A stretch of 49,106 nt of DNA, taken from positions 1 through 49,106 of the forward strand of contig JAGBTM010000005.1 in NCBI GenBank assembly GCA_017631325.1. Reading direction: 5' to 3'. Below, piece after piece: positions 37,516 to 45,766 of the stretch; within the stretch, counting starts at the first letter, position 1; every line of letters starts with the position of its first letter. The position numbers and the translations under genes are program-made. A model generated the notes under the pieces. It had not been told where the DNA came from. It searched no databases and was given only the letters and a program-made list of their open reading frames with translations. The DNA comes from Clostridia bacterium. Its GTDB lineage: Bacteria > Bacillota > Clostridia > Oscillospirales > CAG-272.

Positions 37516-38553
37516 ATGATAAATCATATTAAAGACAAGGAATTTTCGGTTCTCGGCATAGGCGAGGTTATGCTTCGTCTGTCGCCCGTCGGCAAGGAGA
37601 GGATTTCCTACTCCGAGGCCTTTGAGAAAAAAGCAGGCGGCTCGGAGCTGAACGTCGTGTCGGGAATATCAATGCTCGGTCTGAGGACCGGAATAATCAC
37701 GAAGCTGCCCGGAAACGAAATCGGCAAATTTATAAAGCACAAAATACGTTACAGCGGAACGAGTGACGACTATATCACCTACGACTACTCACCCGCAGCG
37801 CGTCTTGGCATATACTATTACGAAAGCGGAGCGTATCCAAGACAATCGGTAGTGTCATACGACAGACGGGGCTCGGCATTTACGACCTTTTCTCCGTCGG
37901 AGCTTCCGGAAAGCATATATTCCTCGGCAAATCTTTTTCACACGAGCGGTATCACCCTCGCGCTCGATAAGAGACTGAGGGGAGGTGTGCTTGAAATGAT
38001 GGAGCGCTTCAAAAGAGAGGGGACGCTGATTTCCTTTGACGTCAACTACCGTGCGGCCCTCTGGGACGAAGCAGATGCCAAGGCGGCCGTGCTAGAGGTC
38101 CTGCCACTCGTTGACGTGCTGTTTATATCAGAGGAAACCTCGCGCAAAATGCTCGGAATGAAAGGCTCGCTCAAGGAAATACACCGCGCACTTTCGGAGA
38201 AATACCAAGGCCTTGAAATCATCGCCAGCACAAAGCGAAGGCCGATAACCCCAAACAAGCACGACTTTTCCTCTCTCGTATACGACTGCAAGGAAAAGCT
38301 TCATTACAGCGAGCCGGAATACCGTAAAATAGACGTCGTAGACAGAATAGGCTCGGGTGACGCCTACGTTGCAGGGGCAATTTTTGCTCTGCTGAAATTT
38401 CGCTCGGTCGAAAAAATGGCAAGCTACGGCAACGCTATGGCGGCTTTAAAAAATACTATCCCGGGCGACACCGCGCAGTGCGACCTTGCCGACGTCGAAA
38501 GAACGATAAAAAACCACACCGAAAAATCAAGCGCCAGCGAAATGGTAAGATAG
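37516..38553 (+). CDS. PfkB-family sugar kinase (2-keto-3-deoxygluconate kinase-like)
   Basis: This 345-residue ribokinase-superfamily enzyme phosphorylates a sugar acid or sugar. GEVMLRLSP and GGSELNV near the start resemble KDG kinase, FDVNYR (174-179) is characteristic, and the active-site GSGDAYVAG has the catalytic base at D282. The start ATG at 37516 follows AAAGGGG; an extension upstream has no ribosome site. No aldolase, transporter or dehydratase for sugar acids is nearby, so the substrate is not settled. A weak TATAAT lies at 37429. Confidence 0.82.
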   Translation: MINHIKDKEFSVLGIGEVMLRLSPVGKERISYSEAFEKKAGGSELNVVSGISMLGLRTGIITKLPGNEIGKFIKHKIRYSGTSDDYITYDYSPAARLGIYYYESGAYPRQSVVSYDRRGSAFTTFSPSELPESIYSSANLFHTSGITLALDKRLRGGVLEMMERFKREGTLISFDVNYRAALWDEADAKAAVLEVLPLVDVLFISEETSRKMLGMKGSLKEIHRALSEKYQGLEIIASTKRRPITPNKHDFSSLVYDCKEKLHYSEPEYRKIDVVDRIGSGDAYVAGAIFALLKFRSVEKMASYGNAMAALKNTIPGDTAQCDLADVERTIKNHTEKSSASEMVR

Positions 38554-38589
38554 CTAAAAGGTATAAAACGGGCCCAAGACCAAAAACGC

Positions 38590-38618
38590 TTGCAAAATCG
38601 CACAAAATACGTTATAAT
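38590..38618 (+). promoter_or_regulatory. Sigma-A promoter of the small membrane protein
   Basis: TTGCAA (38590-38595) and TATAAT (38613-38618) with 17 bases between, about 40 bases before the gene's ribosome site. Confidence 0.75.
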
Positions 38619-38659
38619 ATAATCAGAAGCCTATAAAATAAATTCAAAGGAGTAACATT

Positions 38660-38911
38660 ATGGCAAAAAAGACATCTCTTACCGCAAGCTACGACGCGCT
38701 TCCTCTCTTAGTCAGAATTATCATTCAAATAGTAGGCGGTGTCGTGGTAGGCGGCGCTTGGCGTATCGCGCGTTACTTTGAAACCAAAAACATAGTTACC
38801 CTCATCGTAGGAATACTCGTAACGTTTACGGGCGTCGGTAACGTCGTCGCTTGGATACTCGACCTTGTAACTTTAATTATGAACGGAAGATACACTCTCT
38901 TCGTAGATTAA
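38660..38911 (+). CDS. Small two-segment membrane protein, unknown
   Basis: An 83-residue protein with two hydrophobic segments (about 18-34 and 44-75) joined by a short loop with RIARYFETKN. GNVVAWILDLVTLIMNGRYT near the end is the most distinctive stretch. I do not recognise the family; the topology resembles small Pmp3- or PspC-type proteins without their motifs. It has its own promoter, AAAGGAG site and terminator, so it is a real independent gene. Confidence 0.75.
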   Translation: MAKKTSLTASYDALPLLVRIIIQIVGGVVVGGAWRIARYFETKNIVTLIVGILVTFTGVGNVVAWILDLVTLIMNGRYTLFVD

Positions 38912-38993
38912 GTGCGCGCCTCTCCATTCCACTAATAGCCAAAACATAAATTGGGATAAAAAGCGGGGACACCGTCAATTAAATCGCAATGAA

Positions 38994-39035
38994 AAAAGCG
39001 TGTTTTGTAAATTTAGGTTTACAAAACACGCTTTT
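38994..39035. terminator. Bidirectional terminator between convergent genes
   Basis: AAAAGCGTGTTTTGTAAA (38994-39011) pairs perfectly with TTTACAAAACACGCTTTT (39018-39035) over a six-base loop. A and T runs allow it to end both the small membrane gene and the feo transcript. It shares the TTTTGTAAA core with other 3' hairpins in the window. Confidence 0.9.
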
Positions 39036-39054
39036 AAAGTTTGTTAATCTTCTT

Positions 39055-39297
39055 TTACTTGTCACCGTCTGTGCCTGTGCCATCTTGCTTATTTGAGCAA
39101 TTTCCCGTCCCGCAAGAAGCACTACCGGCACTACCGCATCGGTTTTTCATAGGGCACTCAGCACAGCCGCAGCCGCACCCTCCCGAGCGTTTCTTGTCCC
39201 TGTGCATAAGGTAAATCACAAGAAGCACGACACAAATCAAAACAACTGACACAATAACCGTTGAAAGATTATTCATAAAAAACTCAAAGATGGTCAT
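39055..39297 (-). CDS. FeoB-associated Cys-rich membrane protein
   Basis: An 80-residue protein with one membrane segment (about 12-30) and then a cysteine-rich cytoplasmic part, GCGCGCAECPMKNRC, with two more cysteines further on. This is the pattern of the FeoB-associated Cys-rich family, which takes the place of FeoC in many clostridia. It overlaps the feoB end by four bases (ATGA), so it is translationally coupled. A metal or iron-sulphur site is likely but not shown. Confidence 0.9.
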   Translation of the reverse strand: MTIFEFFMNNLSTVIVSVVLICVVLLVIYLMHRDKKRSGGCGCGCAECPMKNRCGSAGSASCGTGNCSNKQDGTGTDGDK

Positions 39298-41444
39298 TTT
39301 GTCACCTTAGCCCTGCCCTCTCTTATGCGAATTACCTCGTCGCTCGGAGTTCTGATAAGCATATAAGTCATAAACGATATAATAGCTATCGCCACGGCGC
39401 CACCGAGAATATGCCAGCCGAAATTACCCGTAAAGAGCATACCGAGCTGGTAAACCGTAAGGGCTACGCAGTATGCGTACGCGCACTGGTAGGCTATCGC
39501 AAAGGCAGTCCATCTTGTGCTGTTCATTTCGCGCTTTATTGCGCCGAGAGCCGCAAAGCAGGGCGCGCAAAGAAGGTTGAAGACGAGGAACGAGTAGCCC
39601 GAAATCTGAGTAAATCCACTGAAGTCAAGCACACCGAATACAGCCACGATTTCTTCCTTAGCGAGAAGTCCCATAAGCGTTGCAACGGTAGCCTCGAGGC
39701 TTCCAAATCCAAGAGGCGCAAAAACCCAGGACACAAGGCTTGCGAGAAGACCGAGAAGGCTCGCCTCAAGCGACATCTCTGAGGACCAGGCAAGCGCGCC
39801 GTCCACAAAGCCAATCGTCGAGCCCGCCCATATAACCATAGACGAGAGCAATATAACCGTACCGGCCTTCTTGATAAACGACCAGCCTCGCTCCCACATT
39901 GAGAAAAGCAGGTTCTTCACAGTGGGCATGTGATAGGCCGGCAGCTCCATTACGAACGGTGTTGGCTCGCTTGCAAACATTTTTGTCTTTTTGAGCATAA
40001 TTCCCGACACGGCAACCGAGCCAACGCCTATAAAGTAGGCGCTTATCGCTACGAGTGCGCTGTTATTAAAGAGCGATGCGGCAATAAAGGCTATCACGGG
40101 AAGCTTTGCTCCGCATGGTATAAAATGCGTCGTCATAATAGTCATACGCCTGTCGCTCTCGTTTTCGATGGTGCGAGAGGCCATAATACCCGGCACGCTA
40201 CAACCCGAGCCGACAAGCATTGGTATAAAGGACTTGCCAGACAGACCGAATTTTCTGAATATTTTATCCATCATAAAGGCAATTCGCGACATATATCCCG
40301 AGGCCTCGAGAAATCCTAAAAGCAGGAAAAGAACGAGCATCTGAGGAACGAAGCCGAGCACCGAGCCGACTCCTCCGACAATTCCGTCAACTATAAGTGA
40401 GGTGAGCCACTCAGCACAGCCAACCGACGCCAGCATATCGCCAAGGGCAACTCCGATGCCGGGCACAAAGCTGCCGAATATGTAAAAGCCCTCGCCAAAG
40501 AGCCCCTCGTTTGTAAAATCCGTCACAAACGTACCGACGGTAGTTACTGATATGTAATAAACAAGGAACATAATAAAAGCGAATATCGGCAAAGCAAGAA
40601 AGCGATTGGTGACAACCGTGTCAATTTTTTCAGACACGGACATTCTTCCAAGACGGTTCTTCCTGTAGTTCCCCTCAAGCACTCTTGCAACAAGACCGTA
40701 TCTCTCGTTCGTGATAACGCTCTCTGCGTCATCGTCGAAATGCTCCTCAACGTGTCGTATATCGGACTCAATATGAGCTACCGTTTTCTCGGGTATATCA
40801 AGAGCCTCGAGCACCTTTTTATCTCGCTCGAAAATTTTGATAGCATACCACCTCTGCTTTTCGGGTGAGAGGTCGTGTATAGCAGCCTCCTCTATGTGAG
40901 CGAGCGCATGCTCAACCTCGCCTGAAAATGCGTGCATAGGTATTGATTTTCCGCGCGCCGCTACCGAAACAGCCGTGTCGAGCGCCTCGTCGATACCGGT
41001 TTCCTTAAGCGCAGATATTTCTACCACGGGACAACCGAGAGCCTTCGAAAGACCCTGAACGTTTATTTTGTCGCCGTTTTTTCTGACGACGTCCATCATA
41101 TTGATAGCAACCACGACAGGAATACCAAGCTCGGTAAGCTGCGTCGTGAGATAAAGGTTGCGCTCAAGATTAGTTCCGTCAACTATATTTAAAATTACAT
41201 CGGGCGACTCCTCGACCAGATAATTTCTCGCCACAACCTCCTCAAGCGTGTAGGGGGAAAGCGAGTAAATTCCCGGCAAGTCTGTAATAACGACTCCGTC
41301 TCTTTGGCGAGCCTTTCCCTCTTTCTTCTCAACCGTAACACCGGGCCAGTTTCCTACAAACTGATTTGAGCCGGTCAGAACGTTAAAGAGCGAGGTCTTT
41401 CCCGAGTTTGGATTGCCGGCAAGGGCAATTTTGATTTCTTGCAT
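39294..41444 (-). CDS. feoB: Ferrous iron transport protein B
   Basis: FeoB is the G-protein-coupled ferrous iron permease. The 716-residue product has the G1 motif GNPNSGKT (10-17), DLPG (55-58) and NMMD (115-118), and membrane Gate motifs with VGSGCSVPGIMASRT and HFIPCGAKLPVIAF, which carry the pore-lining cysteines. Full length. An operator lies just upstream in the feoA-feoB gap. AAAGGCAGG precedes the ATG. Confidence 0.97.
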   Translation of the reverse strand: MQEIKIALAGNPNSGKTSLFNVLTGSNQFVGNWPGVTVEKKEGKARQRDGVVITDLPGIYSLSPYTLEEVVARNYLVEESPDVILNIVDGTNLERNLYLTTQLTELGIPVVVAINMMDVVRKNGDKINVQGLSKALGCPVVEISALKETGIDEALDTAVSVAARGKSIPMHAFSGEVEHALAHIEEAAIHDLSPEKQRWYAIKIFERDKKVLEALDIPEKTVAHIESDIRHVEEHFDDDAESVITNERYGLVARVLEGNYRKNRLGRMSVSEKIDTVVTNRFLALPIFAFIMFLVYYISVTTVGTFVTDFTNEGLFGEGFYIFGSFVPGIGVALGDMLASVGCAEWLTSLIVDGIVGGVGSVLGFVPQMLVLFLLLGFLEASGYMSRIAFMMDKIFRKFGLSGKSFIPMLVGSGCSVPGIMASRTIENESDRRMTIMTTHFIPCGAKLPVIAFIAASLFNNSALVAISAYFIGVGSVAVSGIMLKKTKMFASEPTPFVMELPAYHMPTVKNLLFSMWERGWSFIKKAGTVILLSSMVIWAGSTIGFVDGALAWSSEMSLEASLLGLLASLVSWVFAPLGFGSLEATVATLMGLLAKEEIVAVFGVLDFSGFTQISGYSFLVFNLLCAPCFAALGAIKREMNSTRWTAFAIAYQCAYAYCVALTVYQLGMLFTGNFGWHILGGAVAIAIISFMTYMLIRTPSDEVIRIREGRAKVTK

Positions 41445-41478
41445 AATACCTGCCTTTCATAAAGTCAACACACATTCA

Positions 41479-41494
41479 GTTAGCACACGCTAAC
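41479..41494. promoter_or_regulatory. Predicted iron-regulator operator before feoB
   Basis: GTTAGC-ACAC-GCTAAC is a perfect 6+6 inverted repeat with a four-base centre in the 73-base feoA-feoB gap. It has exactly the same arms and spacing as the site before feoA, 300 bases away. The likely binder is the DtxR-type regulator encoded at 42022. No clear promoter was found beside it, so it may act as a second or internal operator. Confidence 0.65.
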
Positions 41495-41517
41495 CGTATT
41501 CAAAAAAATAAATCAGC

Positions 41518-41739
41518 CTACTCTATCTCTATCATAGCAGCGTCGGACTTTCTTATCGAAAGCTCGTAGCCGCGTACGGTAAGCTCAATAGGGTCTCCAA
41601 GAGGCGCAAGCTTTCGTATCGCAACAGTCGTGCCCTTGGTAATACCCATATCCATTATACGACGCCTTACAGCGCCCTCGCCGTGAAGCTTTACAACCTT
41701 GCAGGCCTCACCGATTTTAGCTTCCTTTAAGCTGCGCAT
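41518..41739 (-). CDS. feoA: Ferrous iron transport protein A
   Basis: FeoA is a small SH3-like cytosolic partner of FeoB. The 73-residue protein has the family's L-x-x-A-x-x-G-E start and the RRRIMDMGITKGT loop. The ATG at 41739 is chosen because a GGAG site precedes it and homology begins there; an upstream in-frame start at 41886 would place the promoter inside the gene. It has its own promoter and an operator over the start of transcription. Confidence 0.94.
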   Translation of the reverse strand: MRSLKEAKIGEACKVVKLHGEGAVRRRIMDMGITKGTTVAIRKLAPLGDPIELTVRGYELSIRKSDAAMIEIE

Positions 41740-41778
41740 CTTCTTTCTCCTGTCAGCCGTGGCAAATCCACGTTTTGA

Positions 41779-41794
41779 GTTAGCCTCTGCTAAC
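41779..41794. promoter_or_regulatory. Predicted iron-regulator operator at feoA start of transcription
   Basis: GTTAGC-CTCT-GCTAAC is a perfect inverted repeat. It begins about nine bases after the -10 box of the feoA promoter on the minus strand, so a bound repressor would cover the first transcribed bases. It matches the site at 41479 in both arms but not in the central four bases. Confidence 0.75.
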
Positions 41795-41802
41795 TGCAAT
41801 AT

Positions 41803-41831
41803 ATTATATCCCAAAAAAATTATTTTGTCAA
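41803..41831 (-). promoter_or_regulatory. Sigma-A promoter of feoA
   Basis: Consensus TTGACA (41831-41826) and TATAAT (41808-41803) are 17 bases apart on the minus strand. The operator at 41779-41794 begins at about +2. Confidence 0.85.
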
Positions 41832-41944
41832 GTACTTTTTTCTTTTTTCTTCCTATTTTGTCTCTATTTGTATGTTTTAGAGCCACCGTTTTTTGTGTAT
41901 CTATACACCGATAAGGTCTTTAAACGGCAACTTTTTATTTTTTC

Positions 41945-41973
41945 TTGATTTTTCTTGTGGAATGTGCTAATAT
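41945..41973 (+). promoter_or_regulatory. Possible promoter of the DtxR-type regulator
   Basis: TTGATT (41945-41950) and TAATAT (41968-41973) with 17 bases between; an overlapping TATAAT starts at 41973. A GCTAA half-site lies at 41966. A moderate call only. Confidence 0.4.
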
Positions 41974-42021
41974 ATAATATAGACGCGGACAAAATAAATA
42001 ATAAAGGAGGGAAACTTGTGT

Positions 42022-42387
42022 ATGCAGCTTCAGGAATCAGGAGAGATGTATCTTGAAACGATACTAATTCTCACAAGGAAGAAGCCGAACGTGCGCTCAA
42101 TAGACGTTTGTGAGCACATGGGCTTTTCAAAGCCGAGCGTGAGTCGCGCTATATCGTTGCTTAGATCGGGCGGATATGTCAATATGGACTCAGACGGTTT
42201 CCTTACCCTCACCGACGTAGGCCTTGAGGTAGCAGAGAAAATCTACCTTCGCCACGAGCTTCTCACGCGCTTTTTAATATCCATTGGCGTCAGTACCGAC
42301 ACAGCCTCAAACGACGCGTGCAAGATAGAGCATTGCATCAGCGACGAGTCGTTTAACGCTATCAAAAAGTATATGAAAAACAAGTAA
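42022..42387 (+). CDS. DtxR/MntR-family metal-dependent repressor, iron-type ligands
   Basis: A 121-residue winged-helix repressor with the DtxR/MntR metal domain and no C-terminal SH3 domain, as in MntR. The HTH covers about 25-60 (FSKPSVSRAISLL). Metal residues follow the DtxR/IdeR pattern: M9 where MntR has Asp, and C100-x-x-E103-H104 where MntR has Glu-x-x-Glu-His; H78 is also present. That argues for Fe2+ sensing. It is divergent from feoA, with two operators between or near the feo genes. AGGAGG lies 11 bases before the ATG; an in-frame TTG at 42016 (five bases away) is an alternative. Confidence 0.88.
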   Translation: MQLQESGEMYLETILILTRKKPNVRSIDVCEHMGFSKPSVSRAISLLRSGGYVNMDSDGFLTLTDVGLEVAEKIYLRHELLTRFLISIGVSTDTASNDACKIEHCISDESFNAIKKYMKNK

Positions 42388-42388
42388 A

Positions 42389-42431
42389 AATAGCCGTTTT
42401 GTAAATTATTATTTGCAAATTCGGTTATTTT
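42389..42431 (+). terminator. Terminator of the DtxR-type gene
   Basis: AATAGCCG and TTTTGTAAAT pair with ATTTGCAAA and CGGTTATT through G-T pairs and small internal loops, followed by TTTTTC. It begins two bases after the stop. Confidence 0.7.
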
Positions 42432-42766
42432 TCTTCTTATACTCCTCTTTTTTCGTGTGGCAAAGCTCGAGGCTTTAGCAAAACGTTGCGCAAAACTAAC
42501 GGTCACTTAAAAAATCGCAGAGGGGCACAGCGCCTACTCGCAGCCCTTGCCTCTTTAATAAAAGCTCACGCCTTAAAGATTAAAGCCCCTCTTTTGCTTT
42601 GAGAAAAAAGTGTTATACGGCGCGCAATATCCTATCTCAATTTCCCCCTATAATCTTGTTGCACATATTTTTTCAAAAAAACACTTTACAAATCCTTATA
42701 TATTTGTTATAATATAGTGCGTGATTTTTATTTAACCGTTTTTACGGTATAAAGGAGTGAATTTTT
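42432..42766. other. Long gap before the CofE-like gene
   Basis: About 335 bases with no ribosome-led reading frame. It holds only a promoter and leader at the right end (42685-42766). The rest is AT-rich with short stretches such as AAAGCTC and GCGCAAAAC and no array or RNA gene that I can recognise. Confidence 0.6.
42685..42713 (+). promoter_or_regulatory. Sigma-A promoter of the CofE-like gene
   Basis: TTTACA (42685-42690) and a perfect TATAAT (42708-42713) with 17 bases between. A leader of about 45 bases ends in AAAGGAGTG. Confidence 0.85.
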
Positions 42767-43960
42767 ATGAGCCGTATGGTCGGCACAGTTTCAAGAGGTC
42801 TCAGAGCGCCTATTATCCGCAGCGGAGACAATCTTGTTGAAATAGTTACCTCTTCCGTTATAGAGGCATCGGAGTGCGACGGATTTGCGCTTCGCGACCG
42901 CGACATCGTCGCTATGACTGAAGCTATCGTTGCCAGAGCGCAGGGTAACTACGCATCTACTGATGATATTGCGTCGGATATCCGTTCTAAATTTCCCGAG
43001 GGCGAGATTGGAGTTATATTCCCCATTCTCAGCCGTAACCGTTTCTCAGTATGCCTCAGCGGTATAGCGAAGGGAGCAAAGAAGGTTTATCTTATGCTCT
43101 CATACCCCTCAGACGAGGTTGGCAATCACCTTGTTTCCATCGACGCTCTCGACGAGCACGGCATCGACCCATACCGCGACGTTCTTGATCTTAAAAAATA
43201 TCGCGAGCTTTTCGGCTACGAGAAGCATCGCTTCACCGGTGTTGACTACGTTGAGTATTACGAGCAGCTTATCAAGGCAGAGGGTGCAGAATGCGAGATA
43301 ATCTTCGCAAACGACCCGCGCGCCATTCTCAAATACACCGACGCAGTTCTTGCCTGCGATATTCACACCAGAGCACGCACCAAGCGTCTTCTCAAGTCTG
43401 CAGGCGCCAAGACCGTTCTCGGCATTGACGAAATTCTCACCGCATCTGTAAACGGAAGCGGATATAACGAGAGCTACGGCCTTCTCGGCTCTAACAAGGC
43501 AACCGACGACAGCGTTAAGCTCTTCCCCCGCGAGTGCCAGCCTCTCGTTGAGGCTATCCAAGCGAGCCTTTATGAGAAAACCGGCAAGAAGATAGAGGTT
43601 ATGGTCTACGGTGACGGCGCATTCAAGGACCCCGTGGGCAAAATCTGGGAGCTTGCAGACCCGGTTGTTTCCCCCGCCTATACCGCAGGACTTTCAGGAA
43701 CACCCAACGAGCTTAAGCTCAAGTATCTTGCAGACAATAATTTCAAGGACCTCTCGGGCGATGCGCTTCGCGAGGCGATAAAGAGCGAGATAGAGAAGAA
43801 GGATAACGACCTTGTTGGCAAGATGGCCTCCGAGGGAACCACTCCCCGCCGTCTCACCGACCTTATAGGCTCGCTTTGCGACCTTACCTCAGGCTCGGGC
43901 GACAAGGGTACCCCCATCGTCTATATCCAGGGCTATTTCGACAACTACACAACCGACTAA
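42767..43960 (+). CDS. CofE-like (coenzyme F420-0:L-glutamate ligase family) protein
   Basis: A 397-residue protein of the F420-0 gamma-glutamyl ligase family, in its longer Firmicutes form. Conserved stretches are RGLRAPIIRSGDN, LRDRDIVAMTEAIVARAQGN, GDGAFKDPVGKIWELADP and DLTSGSGDKGTP. In CofE these positions bind GTP, metal and substrate. No other F420 gene (cofC, cofD, fbiC-like) is present, so the true substrate is unknown. It has its own promoter and sits alone. No signal or membrane segment is visible. The enzyme fold is well supported; the reaction is not. Confidence 0.88.
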   Translation: MSRMVGTVSRGLRAPIIRSGDNLVEIVTSSVIEASECDGFALRDRDIVAMTEAIVARAQGNYASTDDIASDIRSKFPEGEIGVIFPILSRNRFSVCLSGIAKGAKKVYLMLSYPSDEVGNHLVSIDALDEHGIDPYRDVLDLKKYRELFGYEKHRFTGVDYVEYYEQLIKAEGAECEIIFANDPRAILKYTDAVLACDIHTRARTKRLLKSAGAKTVLGIDEILTASVNGSGYNESYGLLGSNKATDDSVKLFPRECQPLVEAIQASLYEKTGKKIEVMVYGDGAFKDPVGKIWELADPVVSPAYTAGLSGTPNELKLKYLADNNFKDLSGDALREAIKSEIEKKDNDLVGKMASEGTTPRRLTDLIGSLCDLTSGSGDKGTPIVYIQGYFDNYTTD

Positions 43961-44000
43961 CGTATTTTCGGCCTACCGACACACTCGGTGGGCCGTTTGT

Positions 44001-44207
44001 CTTTTGAATTGCGCCCGTCTTTCAATTTGCACCCATCTTTCGAACGGCAATCCTTATTTCGATTTGCGCCCCGTCTCTCGAGCGGTAACCCATCTTTCGA
44101 TTTACGCCCATCTTTCAAACGGCAATCCGTCTTTCGAACGGCAATCCTTATTTCAATTTGCGCCCCGTCTTTCGAACGACAATCCTTATTTCGAATAAAA
44201 AATCCCT
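44001..44207. repeat. Tandem 18-20-nt array after the CofE-like gene
   Basis: Ten to eleven units of 18-20 bases alternate between two forms, TTTCRATTTGCGCCCCGT and TTTCGAACGGCAATCCTTA, with decayed intermediates. Units start near 44001, 44019, 44037, 44057, 44075, 44094, 44112, 44131, 44151, 44169 and 44189. It begins 41 bases after the CofE-like stop and ends before the trkA promoter. Both strands stay open for about 90 codons because of the repeat composition, but mixed unit lengths and the lack of ribosome sites argue against coding. Confidence 0.85.
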
Positions 44208-44243
44208 CGCGACACCCAAACCCCATCTCCCTTGACAAAAGAC

Positions 44244-44270
44244 TTGACAAAACGAAGAATATATTATAAT
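44244..44270 (+). promoter_or_regulatory. Promoter of trkA
   Basis: TTGACA (44244-44249) with TATAAT at 44265-44270 (spacer 15) or TAATAT at 44267-44272 (spacer 17). A second TTGACA lies at 44232. The -10 region is a long TA-rich run. Confidence 0.65.
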
Positions 44271-44333
44271 ATATATATAACCGATGTTTTATAATATTCC
44301 CGCTTGATAAAAAACAATTTCAGGAGATATAGT

Positions 44334-45689
44334 ATGAAGGTTATTATAGTAGGCTGCGGCAAGGTCGGTGAGACGCTCGCGGCCGAGCTTAACGACGAAG
44401 GCAACGACGTCACCGTAGTAGACCAGAATTCAAAAAAGGTTAAATATATCGCAAATAAATACGACATTATGGGCGTAATAGGTAACGGCGCCACCCGCGA
44501 GGTACAAAAGGAAGCAGGCGTCGACACAGCTGACCTGATTATAGCAGTGACAGGCTCCGACGAGCTTAACCTGCTTTGCTGTCTTATGGCTAAAAAATCA
44601 GGCGACTGCCACACCATCGCCAGAATAAAAAATCCCGAATACGCACAGGACGCCCCCCACCTCAGAGATGAGCTTGGGCTCGCTATGGTTATTAACCCAG
44701 AGTATGCGGCAGCGGAGGAAATCAAGCGTATTCTCAATTTCCCCTCGGCCATCAAGGTCGAGACGTTCTCAAAGGGACGCGTCGAGCTGGTTAAATTCCG
44801 TATGCCCGAGAATTCTCCCCTCATAGGCCTTTCGCTTCGCGACGCTATGATTAAATTCAAGAGCAACGTCCTCGTGTGCACCGTTGAGCGCAGTGAAGAG
44901 GCGTATATCCCAAAGGGAGACTTCGTCTTTGCCGAAAAGGACGTTATCTCGATTATAGCCTCGGCCAAGAGCGCCGCTGACTTTTTCGACAAAATCGGCT
45001 ACAAATCCCATAGGGTAAAAAGCGTAACCGTCATAGGCGGCAGCGACATTACGCACTACCTGTGCGAGCTTCTTGACCGCTCGGGTATGCGCATCAAAAT
45101 CATCGAAAAAGCACCTGAAAAGTGCAGCGAGCTTGCCTCAAAATTCCCGAACGTTACAGTTATCAACGGTGACCCGGCCGATGAGGATACACTCGTCGAG
45201 GAGGGCGCAGCAGAGGGCGACGCCTTTATTGCCCTGACCTCACACGACGAGGAGAATATTCTGCTCTCGCTATTCGCCAAGAACGCGGACTGCAGAAAGG
45301 TTATCACCAAAATAAACCGTATAGAATACGACGGAGTTATCTCAAAGCTTGACCTCGACTCTATAATTTACCCCAAAAATTTGACGGCAGATATGATAAT
45401 CCGTTATATCAGAGCGCGGCAGAACACCCTCGGAAGCAATATGGAGACGCTCTATAATCTTATAAAGGGCGAGGTCGAGGTGGCTGAGTTTACCGTCAGC
45501 GAGTCCTCCCCGATAATAGGAAAGCCCCTTTCCGAGCTGAAATTCAAGGACAACGCCCTCGTTGCCGCAATTCTCAGAGATAGACAGCTTATTATCCCCA
45601 GAGGCCAGGCCGTTATAAACGCCGGCGACTCAGTCGTTACGGTTACCAAGCTTCTCGCTCTGCGCGACATTTCGGATATCTTGGCTTAA
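44334..45689 (+). CDS. trkA: Trk system potassium uptake regulator TrkA
   Basis: TrkA is the NAD(P)-binding gating ring of the K+ channel encoded next. The 451-residue protein has two RCK units: N-terminal Rossmann GCGKVGETLAAEL (residues 7-19), a first TrkA-C near 140-225, a second Rossmann fold with VIGGSDITHYLCELL near 232 and a final TrkA-C domain. Two complete repeats fit the E. coli-type TrkA. The ATG at 44334 follows AGGAG and begins at the Rossmann fold. It is followed by trkH after 77 bases. Confidence 0.95.
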   Translation: MKVIIVGCGKVGETLAAELNDEGNDVTVVDQNSKKVKYIANKYDIMGVIGNGATREVQKEAGVDTADLIIAVTGSDELNLLCCLMAKKSGDCHTIARIKNPEYAQDAPHLRDELGLAMVINPEYAAAEEIKRILNFPSAIKVETFSKGRVELVKFRMPENSPLIGLSLRDAMIKFKSNVLVCTVERSEEAYIPKGDFVFAEKDVISIIASAKSAADFFDKIGYKSHRVKSVTVIGGSDITHYLCELLDRSGMRIKIIEKAPEKCSELASKFPNVTVINGDPADEDTLVEEGAAEGDAFIALTSHDEENILLSLFAKNADCRKVITKINRIEYDGVISKLDLDSIIYPKNLTADMIIRYIRARQNTLGSNMETLYNLIKGEVEVAEFTVSESSPIIGKPLSELKFKDNALVAAILRDRQLIIPRGQAVINAGDSVVTVTKLLALRDISDILA

Positions 45690-45766
45690 TAGCCGTATTT
45701 TGTAAATATTAGTTGTCATTCACCCAAGATTATAGTTATTTTACTAATAAAAGGACTGTATATAAA

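Noticed and set aside
42432-42684. A possible small RNA gene in the gap before the CofE-like gene
   Set aside because: No promoter-terminator pair encloses a stable structure, and no known RNA core (tmRNA, SRP RNA, RNase P RNA, 6S) is recognisable.
43957-44269. Open frames of more than 90 codons on both strands over the 18-20-nt array
   Set aside because: Open because of repeat composition. Unit lengths of 18, 19 and 20 break any fixed peptide repeat, no ribosome sites exist, and the minus-strand frame would start inside the trkA promoter.
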